64,000 bases of DNA, from NCBI GenBank assembly GCA_035772735.1, contig JASDFA010000016.1:153648501-153712500 (forward strand), read 5' to 3'. The notes beneath the pieces were generated by a model that searched no databases, was not told the origin of the DNA, and saw only the letters and a list, made by a program, of their open reading frames with translations. Position 1 is the stretch's first letter. Each line of letters starts with the position of its first letter. Made by a program: the position numbers and the translations under genes. This DNA comes from Datura wrightii (lineage: Eukaryota; Streptophyta; Magnoliopsida; Solanales; Solanaceae). Shown here in pieces: positions 22,560 to 34,395 of the stretch.

Positions 22560-23615
22560 TTGTTTCACAAGTGAGTCACCACGAGTTTTTAGGCACACAA
22601 TGAATCGTGGTGTCCCTTGTGGTAACTGGCAGCGTATATTTTCTCTACATTTTAGTAAGGGTGATTTTAATTCAATAACTCCTAAGTCCTTAACTACGCC
22701 ATTTTAATCTCAGTTATAAGGGTTTCAAGGGTGCTTAACATATTCTAAATGCCCCATTCCATGCATGCAAGATCAAGGAGTTTATTGAAGAGCAAGCTAG
22801 AGGATTTTTTAGGTTCTTCCTCAATTCACTTGGGCTCTTAAGAGAGGTTGTGAAATTCAAAGTACCCAGGTATGTAGGGTTATGAATGGGAGAATTCCTT
22901 CACTCCCATTCCCAAATCCTCTTCTAATTCATGGAATTCTAAGTTTATGAGTCTATGGGGGGTTTAAACCCAATTTGTGAGATTCTCTAAGTATCTATCA
23001 TGGGTAAAATCTATTCTTGTTTTTAATGTTGTTTTAAGATTCATGGGCATATTTTATAATGATTTTAGTTAGAAATTTATGATTTCAATGTCTTACAATT
23101 ATGATGCGCAATTATGAAAGTTCATGAAAGATTGAGATTATGATCTATGTTTTCATGTATGATGAGATGTCTATAATGGAAGAATTATTTCAAATTATCC
23201 ATGTTTATATCCATGGTATTGACTATCTCAAAGCATGTATAAGATTGGGCAAGCCCATATGATCAAGTATGTTTCGTGATTTACTTCAACTTCATTTTAT
23301 TAGCTTACCACATGATTTTGGAGCCAATTTTCAGCTTGTGGTATGATTGAGTCGAGGCTCCTCATGATATGTTTTTAGACTATGCATGTACTATTGTGAT
23401 TCAACTTCATCGCAAGATGATGGTTTAGCTTTATTGAAAAACGATAGAGAGCATATGCATGTTTTGGGAGTAGCGTCTAGCACCGAGTAGGCTAAGAGTT
23501 TAGTCAATCCTGTGCCTCAGAATTACGTGCCAACATAGGTATGATCAGATTATTTAGGACCTCCCTGGTAGCACTCTTAAGCATGGAAAGGCTTTGAACG
23601 GCTCTACCCACTTGA
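22560..23615 (+). repeat. Truncated Tekay-type LTR G (plus orientation)
   Basis: The order of blocks matches the plus-strand LTR at 26241-28444: ACGAG/TCGTGG motifs, the CTACGCCATTTTAA region, then ACCCAGGTATGTAGGGTTATGAATGG, then GGAGTAGCGTCTAGCACCGAGTAGG. It lacks its 5' start (cut by Tekay-1) and its 3' end (cut at 23615 after CCCACTTGA). It is probably the 5' LTR of Tekay-2. Confidence 0.65.
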
Positions 23616-24299
23616 GTTTATAAAAAGAAAAAAATTTATTAAAAAGGTAAAGTGGCCTTTTTTTCTAAAAAAATTTTCAGTAAATCATTTTTTTTAAAAA
23701 GTTAAAAAAAGTTGTATCACTTACAAGTTGTTGACCAAAAGGTCCACAGGAAACTTGAAAAAATTGTATCATTTGAAAATGAGGCCAATATAAGTTCTCT
23801 TTCCAATTGTTGCAACTCTTGCACTCGCTCTTCATTCTGTCAAAGGAAAAAAATTTAGGAAAAAAAAAAAGAAAAACCTAAAGAGTGCATGTACATATCA
23901 CCTCATGTAATCTTAAATTTGTTAGATATTGTTATGATTAATTTTGAACAAAGTCAAAAAAATTTATAACTTGATCTGTTATTTTTTGAAAAAATAGAGT
24001 TAAAAATTAAGATACCAAACAACAAGCTTCAGAACAATCAATTTATAACTTGATCTGTTAAAAAATAGAGTTAAAAAATTTATAACTTGATCTATTATTC
24101 AATCGGAGATTTTATTTTGATTCAGACATCAAACAACAATCAATTCTCAACTTTGTGAGATAGTTGTTTCTACAAAACCCCTTTTAGGAGATAACAAGCT
24201 TAAAAGCTTAAATACGAGAATTATTATATATCTTGACCATATTCCCCATGGAATCGACCCCAACCTTTGTTGCATTATATGTTGACAACGTCCATGTCC
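23616..24299 (+). repeat. Inserted AT-rich LTR-like fragment with internal repeats
   Basis: AT-rich DNA that does not continue LTR G. The phrase AATTTATAACTTGATCTGTTA is repeated near 23958, 24040 and 24078. The right end reads GGAATCGACCCCAACC...GTTGACAACGTCC, which resembles the 3' part of Athila-type LTRs such as 2050-2090. CTTGA occurs at 23611-23615 and 24232-24236 and could be a target duplication, though the match may be chance. I call it an LTR fragment of another family. Confidence 0.4.
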
Positions 24300-24559
24300 T
24301 ATTTTTTCAGGAGTGTAATTTGAGCATTATCATAGAGCTTCTCAAGAATTATGATATGAGCATTCTTTACCATCCGGGCAAGGACAATGTAGTGGTGGAT
24401 GCCCTTACTAGATTATCTATGGAGAGTGTGTCCCATGTTGAGGATGGGAGGAAGGAGTTGGTGAAGGATGTGCATCGACTTGCATGGGTAGGGGTTCACC
24501 TTTTTGACTCGGCAGATGGTGGAGTCGTTGTTCAAAATGGGTTAGAATCTTCAATGTGA
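24300..24559 (+). pseudogene. RNase H C-terminal fragment of Tekay-2
   Basis: The frame contains IIELLKNYDMSILYHPGKDN followed by VVVDALTRLSMESVSHVEDG. This is the end of RNase H and the RNase H-integrase linker of Tekay pol, and it aligns with ELLKDYDMSILYHPSKAN of Tekay-3. Everything upstream (gag, protease, RT) is missing. The residues in the same open frame before about 24300 come from unrelated LTR sequence and are not pol. Confidence 0.75.
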
Positions 24560-25716
24560 ATAAGGTTAAGGCTAGGCAATAAGAGGACCCTATTTTAGTG
24601 AAGTTAAATGAAGCGGTTCAAAATCAGAAGGTGGAGGTCTTCTTCTAAGGAAGAGATGGTATACTTCGATATTAGGGTCGTTTATGTGTTCTGGGTATTG
24701 ATAATTTAAGAGAACAGATGTTGCATGAGGGTCATGGTTCCTGATATTCTATCCATCAAGGTTCCACCAAGATGTACCGCGACCTACGAGCAATATTGGT
24801 GGAATGACATGAAGAAGGACATAGTGGAGTTCGTGGCTAAATGTCCGAATTACCACCAGTTGAAGGTCGACCATCAAAGACCTGGAGGTATGCTTAAGGG
24901 TATTAGTATCCCTACTTCTAAGTGAGATGAGATCAACATCGACTTCATTACAAGGTTTCCCGGTAAACCCCAACAATATGACTCCACATGGGTAGTGGTA
25001 GACAGGTTGACCAAGGCAGCTCATTTCTTATCGACCAAGACTACCCGATTGAGCCGAGAATTCTGATAAATTATACATTCAAGATCTGGTACATTTTAAT
25101 GGGGTTCCATGGTCCATCATCTTGGATAGGGTTACCCAGTTAACTTTTCAATTTTGGAGGTTGTTTTAGAAGTGTCTTGGTACTCAGGTGAAATTTAGCA
25201 TAGCTTTTCACCGGCAGACAGATGGTCAAACCAAGTGGACCATTCAGACTCTTGTGGACATGTTGAGAGATTGTGTAGTTTATTTCAAAGGTAGCTAAAT
25301 GATCACTTTCCTCTTATCGAGTTTGCCTACAATAACAGTTACCACTCCAGCATTTAGATGGCTCCGTTTGAGGTCCTCCTCAAGCAAAGGTGTAGATCGC
25401 TTATTGGTTGGCTTGAGGTAGGTGAGACTGCCTTGATAGGGCTATATTCTATTCACGAGGTCATGGAGAAGGTTCGAATTATTAGAGATAAGATGAAAAT
25501 AGCTTAGAGTCGACATAAATCCTATGCGGATGTGAGGAGGAGAGAACTTGAGTTTGAGGTCGATGATTGGGTATTTCTAAAGGTGTCTCCCATGAATGGA
25601 GTTATGAGGTTTGGGAAAAAGGGAAAGCTCATTCCCCGATATGTTAGTTCATACAAGATTGTAAGACGTGTTGGTAAGGTTGTTATGAGTTTGAGCTACC
25701 ACCGGAGTTAGCTTCG
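24560..25716 (+). pseudogene. Degenerate integrase of Tekay-2
   Basis: Segments readable in shifting frames are, in order: IYWWNDMKKDIVEFVAKCPNY (zinc-binding domain, with the last Cys replaced by Tyr), IDFITRFP (first catalytic Asp kept), VVVDRLTKAAHF, LDRVTQLTF (second Asp kept), and AFHRQTDGQTKWTIQ near 25205-25245, where the third catalytic residue Glu is now Lys. The C-terminal stretch GVMRFGKKGKLIPRYV follows. Several stops and frameshifts plus the Glu to Lys change make it inactive. Confidence 0.78.
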
Positions 25717-25995
25717 GTGTATCCGATGTTCCATGTGTCCTCGTTGAATAACTGCATCGGTGATCCGTCTCTAGTTGTTCCGGCAGAGAACAATGGAGTG
25801 AAGTATAGCCTTACCTATGAGGAGGTACCGGTTGAGATCCTTGATCATCATATTTTCAAGTTAAGGAATAAGGAGGTAGCTTCAATAAAGGTTTTGTGGA
25901 GGAATCAGCTTGTCGAGGGAGTTATGTGGGAAGCCGAAGTAGATATGATGGCAACATACCCGCATCTATTTTCTTCCAGTTCCTCTCCAGCTTGA
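25717..25995 (+). pseudogene. Chromodomain end of Tekay-2 pol
   Basis: 92 codons: YPMFHVSSLNNCIGDPS (end of the integrase C-terminal domain), then LTYEEVPVEILD, then the chromodomain LRNKEVASIKVLWRNQLVEG with WEAEVDMMATYPHLF, and a short serine-rich tail before the stop. Sequence and position closely parallel Tekay-1 residues 35-134. The frame is open, but its start is simply where an upstream frameshift ends. Confidence 0.82.
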
Positions 25996-26240
25996 GGTAT
26001 TAGTTTCCTTCTGAGTACTCTATTCCACTTTATGCCAAGTTCATGTCTCTATGTTTCTTTCATGTCATTACATGTGTGTATGTTTCATGAATTTCATCCA
26101 GTCATGTATTTTAGTCCGGAGTCAGTCACTCCATCAGTTTTTAGCTTTAGTTGTACAATTTTGGGATTTGTAGTTCCTTCCCTAGTTTTTCAATATGCTT
26201 AGCCTACATTCTAGGATAAATGTTACCAAGGGGGAGGTAT
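25996..26240 (+). other. 3' untranslated interior, hairpin and polypurine tract of Tekay-2
   Basis: Non-coding leader to the 3' LTR. It contains the inverted repeat ACATT/AATGT (26206-26223) around CTAGGATA and the polypurine tract CCAAGGGGGAGGTAT (26227-26240) directly before the LTR. Confidence 0.75.
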
Positions 26241-28444
26241 TGTAATACCCTAAAAATTCCTAAGACTAGGTTTAGGATTTGAGGTATGTGTCAGCAAAAA
26301 ATCTGAAAGTTTTCTCAGTACGACCCACTGTATGAGTCATAAGATGGTTGTACCAGTCGTAGGTTGACCCATGATGGAGAGCCAAAAGTTCACCCTCCCA
26401 ACTATGAGTCCTCACTATGAGTCGTGGTGTGTGGGTACGAATCGTGGTCAAGATTCATAGCAGGTTATTGGATTTTCGAAGTGCTTATCCTATTAGCAGT
26501 TGTATGACTCGTAATAAGGAACTACGAGCCGTGGTAGGAGTTGTGAAAATATTCAGAGAGTTGGAGAAAATTGGAATGGTTAGTTACGGGAGTTAACCAC
26601 GGTCATAGGAGGATTGTACGACACGTGGTACGGGTCATAGCAACTGGCAGTGCAGTTTTTCCTTTGAATTATTAAGGGTATTTTCATAAATTTTAAGCTC
26701 TAAAGTACTAAACTATGTTGTTTTGGGCTTTCTGATGGGTGTTTTATAGGGTTTAACCCGGCCTTAAAATCGTTATCCTCTCATTCCTACTTTGAATTCA
26801 AAATTTTCTCTTCCAAGATCATTAAGGATTCTTTATCAATTTCACTCTCATCTTCTCAAATTTTCTCTTTGGGACTCAAAGCTAAAGCTAGAATTCTGTG
26901 AACCCAGGTATGTGGGCTGATGAATGATGGGTTCTTCCACTGTCATGCCCTTTCTTCAAGTAAATTCATGATCAATCAAATTCCCCAAATCCCTAATTTC
27001 GAAATATAAGGGTTTATATTAGGTTATGAAATTTCTCCATGGTTCTCTTATGGGTATAGCTGAATTTATACAAATTTATGATTTCCATGATTGGGGATTT
27101 AAGATTTCTCCAAGTCTTCATAAATTTATGATTTTTTATATTACAAGCATGATTATGGACTTCTAGGGCTAAATCTCTTTTCTTATGAAATTCTATGATT
27201 CTATTATGATCTCAATTTTGGAAGCCCTAATTTATGATTTATGACACATGATTTCTCACAAGAACTCTTCATGAATATATGAATTTCAAGTCATGATTTC
27301 TCACAAGAACTCTTCATGAATATATGAATTTCAAGTATGAGGATTTTATCAAGTATATATAACTTTCATGATTATCTAGTTTATGATTATAACCGACTCA
27401 TGGACCCTTATTTCATGGATAGTTCACATATTACAAGCATGCTCATGATTATTATGATTTAAACTAGCCCATGAACTCCATGTCTGATTTCACGATATTT
27501 ATTATGAGCCATGTGCATATTTTTGGGAGTAGTGTCGAGCACCGAGTAGGGCCGATGTACAGGTAAACTCTGAGGTCTCAGAACTACATGCCACCATAGG
27601 TATATACATTAAGATTTAATCCTATGGGGACCCTACTGGATATATCATGCCACGTATCGTTCCTTGCCTTGGCAAGCTTAGAACGACTCTGCCCACTTGA
27701 GCGAGATAGTTGGGACATCATGTAAGCTCTATATGATGATGTCGGTTATGACGATTCCTCCCACTATTCCTTATGTTTTAAGCATGATCAAGTTTGCGAT
27801 ACTTTGGCTCAAGTTATGATTTATAAGGTTTCTCTTATGCTTATGATTATGACTAGTATGAACAGTTTTGAAATCCTTGAGCCCTCATGTTTATATTACG
27901 ATGATTATGGTATGTTTCAGGAATATTCTACTCTCATGACTTTTATGTATTTTATTTTCCATTTTTATTACTTATCCTGCATAAGCAATACATTCCAAGA
28001 ACTAACCGCATACTCTATGTTGTATCATTTTATAATACAGGTCCGATCGATCAATCTTAGCCCACCTATTAGTCCTGCTCTCACCTTAGCCCAGTCCAGC
28101 CCCGTTGTTGGAGAGTCCTCATCTCCCGAGGACGTTTAGTTTAGTTTATGGTTTTTTTTGCTATTTTAGTTTGCTTTTAGCAAGCTAGTTTGGGGTGTTC
28201 TCGCATCTACTCATCCGACTGTTTAGAGGCTTATCAGATCTTATGTAGACTTTTCAGCTTTGTCAGTTGCAACTCCATTTTTTATGGTTGATATATGTCT
28301 GATTTCTACTTAAATATATTTTACTTAAATTTCCATTTGTTTATGTTATTAAGTCATTCTATGTAGGTTCCATGGGTTAGCTTGGAGCCATTCGTGATTC
28401 TAGGTCCCATGTCTCGATCTAGGGCCCATGCTCGGATCGTGACA
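26241..28444 (+). repeat. 3' LTR of Tekay-2
   Basis: 2,204 bp from TGTAATACCC to GGATCGTGACA. It follows a polypurine tract, so it is a 3' LTR. The motif block with ACGA/TCGTGG words lies at 26320-26640. Its right flank starts GTGCC, inside the minus-strand LTR of Tekay-3. No matching GTGCC flank can be checked because the element's left end is destroyed. The frame at 27804-28139 is not a recognised protein. Confidence 0.85.
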
Positions 28445-29939
28445 GTGCCCTCAGGTAGGGGAAGCACTCTCTTGAGATGTACAGAATATATACCTATGTT
28501 GGCACGTAGTTTGTGAGACTGGGGAATCTCGGAACCCTTGATCTACTTGGTGCTAGACACTACTCTCAAAACATGTATATTGATCATAAAATCATATTCT
28601 CATAACATAGCTTGAATCTGAACATTGGGAGTCTTGACTCCAAATTATATCACAAAATAGATCTTGTTAGCCTTGGATAAAATCATAATAAGCATATTTA
28701 ACTTTCATGGGCCTGCCCAAATCATAAAAATCATGCATACTTGAAATAAATTTCATAAGTCAAAATCATGGAATCATATGTTGAGAGTTCATATACATCC
28801 ATGCATACTAAATAACTTATCATGCTTGAAATCATGGATCATAAACTTGAACTTTCATAAAACATGCATAATAGGGTATAATTTTTTAATATCTTGAAAT
28901 CATGAATTTATAACGAAATTGAGTGTAAAATCTACCCGTTAGACTTAAATCATACATTAGAACATGAGGGGATTGGACTCATAAAGGTAGCATAGATAAT
29001 TTATAGAATTGGGTTAAAACCCTAAAAATCAATACACTTGATTAGGAACTTGAATTCATGAATTAGAGAGAAAATTTAGGCATTGGGTTGAAAGAAGTCC
29101 ATCATTCATGGCCCTACATACCTGGGTAAACTAATTTCAAAACTGGTCTTAAAAGCCTAAGTGAATTGAGGAAGAAATTATTCTAGTTTGATCTTTGAAG
29201 AGGATTTCAATTCAATGCATGCATGGGAGCCTAATAACTTAGGCTGGGCTAAACTCTCTTAAAACACTCTTTACATGGCTCAAAACGACGTCATTAGAAA
29301 GTTAGGAGCTTAGGAATTTACAAAAATACCCTTGGGAAAACATATTTAAAAACTGTTTGCTAGGCGCCACGAGGCGTACCAAGAGTCGTACCCACAAAAG
29401 ACTTGTGGTTTCCTCTCATTGTTAGTCCACTACATTTTCCAGGCTCACTGTTTCTCAAACCATGGGCCTCACAACAACTCGTTGTTTCCTGCAATGAGTT
29501 GTACCATGGCTCATGGTTAGGGGTCTCCATCCCCCAAACAAACATTCCATGACTATATTTAATGACTCGTTGTTACCTACAACGAGTCATACCATGACCT
29601 ATTATATCCCTTAATCCTTCCACTCACAAGATACAACGACTCTTTTCCATGACCCATCACACCAAATGACAAGTCGTACCTTGACTCGTAGGTCCAAGAT
29701 TTGACAACTAGTAGAGTACCACGACTCCTGACCAAGAATCGTTACTTCAACATATGACTCATTCCAAAAGTCATTATCACTAGTTTTGGAACACTGCCTG
29801 CTCACCACGACTCCCTCCTATGATCCATACCAAGGAACAATGACTCGTACCTTGAGTCGTTCAGAGAGAAAAATGCAGATTTTCTGCTTAATCTGCTACA
29901 TGTCTGGGGCTTGGTTATAGGGACTTTTTGGGTGTTACA
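28445..29939 (-). repeat. 3' LTR of Tekay-3 (partial)
   Basis: On the minus strand it starts TGTAACACCC at 29939. It aligns with 35274-35909 and beyond, but the part matching 34396-35273 is missing on the left, where Tekay-2 ends. The motif block with ACGACTC/GAGTCGT words is at 29360-29870. Frames at 29360-29545 and 29611-29808 lie in this block and are not genes. Confidence 0.8.
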
Positions 29940-29974
29940 TTATCTCTCTCTTGGGAACATTCATCCTTAAATGT
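29940..29974 (-). other. Polypurine tract and hairpin of Tekay-3
   Basis: Minus-strand CCCAAGAGAGAGATA abuts the LTR. The inverted repeat ACATT/AATGT (29957-29974) with TAAGGATG between its arms sits directly upstream, as in Tekay-1 and Tekay-2. Confidence 0.65.
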
Positions 29975-30239
29975 AGATTTATGTATACTAAAAAGTTGGG
30001 GAACGAACTGCAATCCCAAAACTGAACAATTTCAGCTGAGAACTAACAGAGTGACTGACTCCATATTGATATACATGACTGAACTAAATTCATGAAACAT
30101 ATATGCATTCTATAACATGAAAGAAACTTAGAGACATCATCTTGACATGAAATTGAATAGAGTACTAAGGAGGAAACTGGTTCCTCATGTAGGAATTGAG
30201 CCGGAAAGGAAAAGATGTGAGTGTCTAACCAATATATCT

Positions 30240-31500
30240 GCTTCGGGTTCCTACATAGCTCCCTCAACAAGCTAATTTCTCCAGAACACCTTCACTGAAG
30301 CTACTTCCTTGTTTCTCAACTTTTGAACCTTACTATCAAGGATCTTAACTGGAACCTCCTCATAGGTAAGGCTATCCTTCGCATCCATGCTCTCCACCAG
30401 AATAACTAAGAATGGGTAACCAATGCACTTCTTCAATGGAGATACTTGGAAAACTTGATGCACCGAAGCTAACCCAGCTGTTAGCTCCAACTCATATGCC
30501 ACTTCACCAACTCGCCTTAGAATCCTATAAGGACCAAAATATCAGGGACTGAGCTTCCCTTTCTTTTCGAACCTCATCATTCCTTTTATGGAAACACCTT
30601 AAAAAAACACCTAATCATCTGTGTCAAACTCAATCTCTCTTCGCCTAACATCCAAATAAGATTTCTTAAGATTTTTTAAGCTTTTTTCAGCCTCTCTCTA
30701 ATAATCTCAACATTCTCCTTGGCCTCATGAACTGATTCTAGCCCTATCAACGTAGCCTCGCCTACCTCAAACCACCTAATAGGTGACCTATATCTCCGCA
30801 CGTAGAAAGCCTAAAATGAGGCCATCTAGATGTTGGAGTGATAATTACTATTGTAGGCAAACTCGATAAGAGGCAAGTGATCATCCCAACGACCCTTGAA
30901 ATCAATCACACATGCTTTCAACATGTCCTCAAGAGTCTGAATGGTCCGATCGTCCTAACCATCTATCTGTTCATGAAAATTTGTGCTAAGCTTTACCTGA
31001 GTACCAAGAACCCTCTGAAACAACCTCCAAAACTAAGACGTATATTGAGTACCTCTATCTGAGATGATGGAAAAAGGAACTCCATGCTACCAAACTAACT
31101 CTGAAATGAACAATCTAGCATAATCCTCGACTGAATCGATAGTTTTGACCAGTAAGAAATGAGCTGACTTAGTCAACCTGTTTAGAGTAACCCGTATAGA
31201 ATCATACTATCGTCGGGTATGAGGAAAGCCTATAACGAAGTCCTTATTGATCTCCTCCCACTTCCAAGTGGGAATACTTTTATCCTGAAGCATACCTCCA
31301 TGTCTCTGATGCTCAACCTTCACTTGTTGGTAATTCGGACTCTTAGCCACAAACTCTGCTATGTCCTTCGTCATGCCATTCCACCAATAGAATTTCTATA
31401 GATCATGGTACATATTGATGACACCTAGATGGATAGATTACCGAGAGCCATGAGCCTCACTCAACATCAGCTCTCTCAGGTCATCTATAGCTTGCACACA
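30240..31500 (-). pseudogene. Degenerate integrase and chromodomain of Tekay-3
   Basis: The chromodomain is readable at 30272-30502: VHQVFQVSPLKKCIGYP, LTYEEVPVKILD, then LRNKEVASVKVFWRN before a stop. Upstream on the minus strand, the integrase core appears in pieces. IN KDFVIGFP near 31235-31260 keeps the first catalytic Asp. AKSPNYQQVK near 31325-31355 has lost both cysteines of the HHCC zinc site. The Tyr in PNY is shared with Tekay-2, which suggests common descent of these two copies. Confidence 0.7.
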
Positions 31501-31699
31501 CAATGGACCCTAATATCGGAGTACACCATCTCCCCCTTGGGAGAAAGCCTCCACCTTTTGATTCCAGATAGCTTCCTTTAACTTCACTAGGATAGGATCC
31601 TCATCTTACCCAGATTTGACTTCCGTCACCAAAGAAGATTCTAACCTATTCTGAACAATCATACCACCATCTATCGAATCTGTAAGCCGAACTCCCAAA

Positions 31700-32260
31700 T
31701 GAGCAAGCCATCCTTCACTAACTCCTTCCTCCATCCTTCACATGAGACACACTCTCCACGGAAAGCCTACTAAGAGCATCTTTCACTACATTGGCCTTGC
31801 TCGGATGATAAAGGATACTCATGTCGTAGTCCTTGAGAAGCTCAAGACATCTCTTTTGCTGCAAATTTAGGTCCTTCTGAGTGAATTCATATTGAAGGCT
31901 CTTATGATCCATGAGTGAACTCATGCACCCAATACAAATAATGTCTCCAAATCATCAAAGAAAACACCATAGCTACCAATTTTGGGTGATGCATATGGTA
32001 ATTCTTCTCATGAGTCTTAAGTTATCTAGAGGCATACGAGATGACCTTGTCATGCTGCATCAACACTCAATCAAGGCCAATCCTAGAGGCATCATAATAC
32101 ACAATAAAACTATCCATTCCATCCTGAAGGGTCCATACTAGGGCTAAAATGATTTGAGTCTTTAACTCCTAAAATTTTTTTCTCACCAGCATCTGACCAT
32201 TGAAATTTTACCTTCTTCGAGGTCAACTTAGTCAATAGTGTTGTAATGGATGATCTTTCT
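31700..32260 (-). pseudogene. RNase H of Tekay-3 (broken)
   Basis: 31718-31924 reads DHKSLQYEFTQKDLNLQQKR, LELLKDYDMSILYHPSKAN and DALSRLSVESVSHV, the C-terminal half of RNase H and the linker. The N-terminal half (VYCDAS...VLMQ..KVISYASR and THEKNY) can be read between about 31970 and 32130, with stops. The extreme N-terminus, TKLTSKKVKFQWSDAGEK, lies at 32180-32240, directly fused to the start of RT. Confidence 0.75.
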
Positions 32261-32310
32261 AGGAGATCTTTCAACTGCTCTTTCAAATCCTTTAGCCTGA
32301 CTGGAGCCAT
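32255..32310 (-). pseudogene. RT remnant of Tekay-3 with internal deletion junction
   Basis: The RT start MAPVRLKDLKEQLKDLLE runs straight into SSITTLLTKLT, which in Tekay-1 is the segment just before RNase H. Everything between, including the IDYRQ and FIDD blocks, is missing. In Tekay-1 these two landmarks are about 680 bp apart. The join is in frame within the open stretch 32110-32310. Confidence 0.72.
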
Positions 32311-32760
32311 TCTATAAGAAGGAATGGATATAGGTTGTGTATCACGAAGAAGGTCAATAGCAAAGTCAATCTCTCACTTAGGAGGGACTCCTGGTATATC
32401 ATCTGGAACCACCTTCGGATACTCACATACAACAGGAACAGACTAAAGAGTTGGGGTCCCATACGTAGAATCTAGACCCGAATTAGATGATACAAACACC
32501 CCTTAGTGATCATCTTCCTTGCCTTGAAATAGGAAACAAAGTGACCTATAGGCCTAGCTGAACTATCCTTCCACTCTAGGATTGGCTCATCTAACAATTG
32601 AAACTCTACCGTACGGGTTCTACAATTGACTGAGGCATAACATGTATGTAACCAATCGATACTGAATATAACATCGATGTCGATCATATCTAACTCCTAG
32701 GTCAGCTGAGGTGACTTTGGAAAGGATCATGACAGGGCAATTTCCATACACCCGTCAAGC
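32311..32760 (-). pseudogene. Protease region of Tekay-3
   Basis: 32472-32687 contains DVIFSIDWLHTCYASVNCRT, TVEFQLLDEPILEW and KMITKGCLYHLIRV. It matches the C-terminal half of the Tekay-1 protease (HILGMDWLHSYYASVDYRT and following). The LGMDWL block is degraded to FSIDWL. The catalytic DSGA region should lie near 32880-32950, where only broken text is seen. Confidence 0.7.
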
Positions 32761-32989
32761 TAAAACTAACTCACCGATAGGAGTAGAGACTGAGAAGGGT
32801 TCTGACAGGATTTCAGAACTAACTTAAAAACTAATAGAAACATAAGGATTCAAAAAACATAAGGTAGCCCCTGGATCTAACAATCATAGCCCATGGATCT
32901 AACAATGCATACACATCAAGATGGAATACTCATAACATACTAGTGACCACATCAAGAGAGACCTCTTAATCCTGACAAAAAGATAGTGC

Positions 32990-34187
32990 ATAGAACCTGT
33001 TTTGGCACTGACCGCCACCAGCACTAGAAGAGGCATCCTATTGAGATGGGTGAGCTACTGGAGCTGCCGAAGTAGTAGCTGGGGCAAGACCTCTATTGTT
33101 GCCCTTCCTAGACAAATGACAATCCCTGTGCATATTCCCGGGCATCCCACACCTGAAGCAAATATCTAAACCAACCAAGCACTCGCCAGCGTGCTTCCTG
33201 CCACACTTACTACAAGCTAGAAAAGTGTGCTCCCCTGATATACTCCTCTGCCCCTTAAATCCTAACGCTCTACCTCTCTAATCTCCTCGGGGCCTAGATA
33301 GAATGTTGGCTAATGAGAGAGCTAAGGCTGACAACCTCGGGTGGAACTAAGGAAGATATCCACCATCGGACCTCTATTGAAAGTGCCCATGACTCCTTGT
33401 CCTGGATCTCTTGGCCTCTCTCTCCTTCTCCATCATCTGCTCCGCCTCTATCTGCTGGGCATATATGACCAACTGGGAGAAATCGATATCATTGATCAAT
33501 ACGGCGGTCTTGCACTCCTTGAATAAGGAATTTGCCACTCCATTCACAAACTTGCTCACACGAGCCCATGGATCAACAACTATCTCTGGTGTATACTTGG
33601 ACAACCGGGTAAACTCCAAAGCATACTCCTAGGCAGTCCTGTTGTTCTGCTTTATATTAATGAACTCTGCTGCCTTTGCCTCCCTCAACTCCCTAGGAAA
33701 GAACCTGTCCAAGAATATAGTTACAAACTCATCCCAACCTATGGGAACTACTCTAACTCCCTTACTATCCTTCCACTGACAGAACCATATATGAGCAATA
33801 ACCTTCAGCTGATAGGAGGCTAAGTCTGCACTCTCCTCCCCCGTCACCCCCATAATTTGGGTGATCTTCTACACCTGCTCAACGAACTCATGTGGATTTT
33901 TATCCACCTATGAACCAAGAAACTAAGGTTGGTTCATCCTAAGAAAGTTTCGCACTCTCACCATTGCTATGTTCCTATTCTAAGGAATATGACCTACCAC
34001 CTACTGGTTGACCTAAGGGGTTATAGACTGTGCTAACATCTGAAATGCCCCCTGAACTCGGCATGAGTGACCTACTCAGGCAAAGGATCTACTGGCGCTA
34101 GTGGAGATGGCTGACGCCCATCTCTATTACCATTTCCATGACCATTTCCATTGTCATTTCTTCTACCATTAACTCGTGTGGAGGCAT
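32990..34187 (-). pseudogene. gag of Tekay-3
   Basis: The reading starts at an ATG at 34187 and is broken by stops and frameshifts. Core segments are MGVTGEESADLASYQLKVIA, IGWDEFVTIFLDRFFPREL and EAKAAEFINIKQNNRTA (33629-33853), then EFTRLSKYTPEIVVDPWARV (33374-33619). Two zinc knuckles are readable on the minus strand near 33120-33215: CSKCGRKHAGEC and CFRCGMPGNMHRDC. In the second, the usual His is Asn. The parts match Tekay-1 gag in order. Confidence 0.78.
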
Positions 34188-34379
34188 TTTTCTACAAACA
34201 TGTATAGCATGAGTTAGAGGAATAGAGATGTAGATCTTGCTCGATATAGATCATGAAAGAAGGAAAACTTTCTAAAACATCTTGTAGCCTCTTCCCCATA
34301 AGTGTGGCGTGCTTCATACCTATGGAAAAGACTCAACTTAACGTGGCTTGCAAACACCCTAGGACACACCTAAACTTTT

Positions 34380-34391
34380 GCTATGATACCA
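34380..34391 (-). other. Primer-binding site of Tekay-3, tRNA-iMet (one mismatch)
   Basis: Minus-strand TGGTATCATAGC differs from the iMet complement TGGTATCAGAGC at one base. It lies 4 bases from the LTR, whose TGACA terminus has decayed to TAAAA. Confidence 0.8.
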
Positions 34392-34395
34392 AGTT

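Noticed and set aside
23958..24105. Tandem AATTTATAACTTGATCTGTTA as a satellite or CRISPR-like array
   Set aside because: Only about three imperfect copies with irregular spacing in AT-rich DNA; no cas genes or spacer logic.
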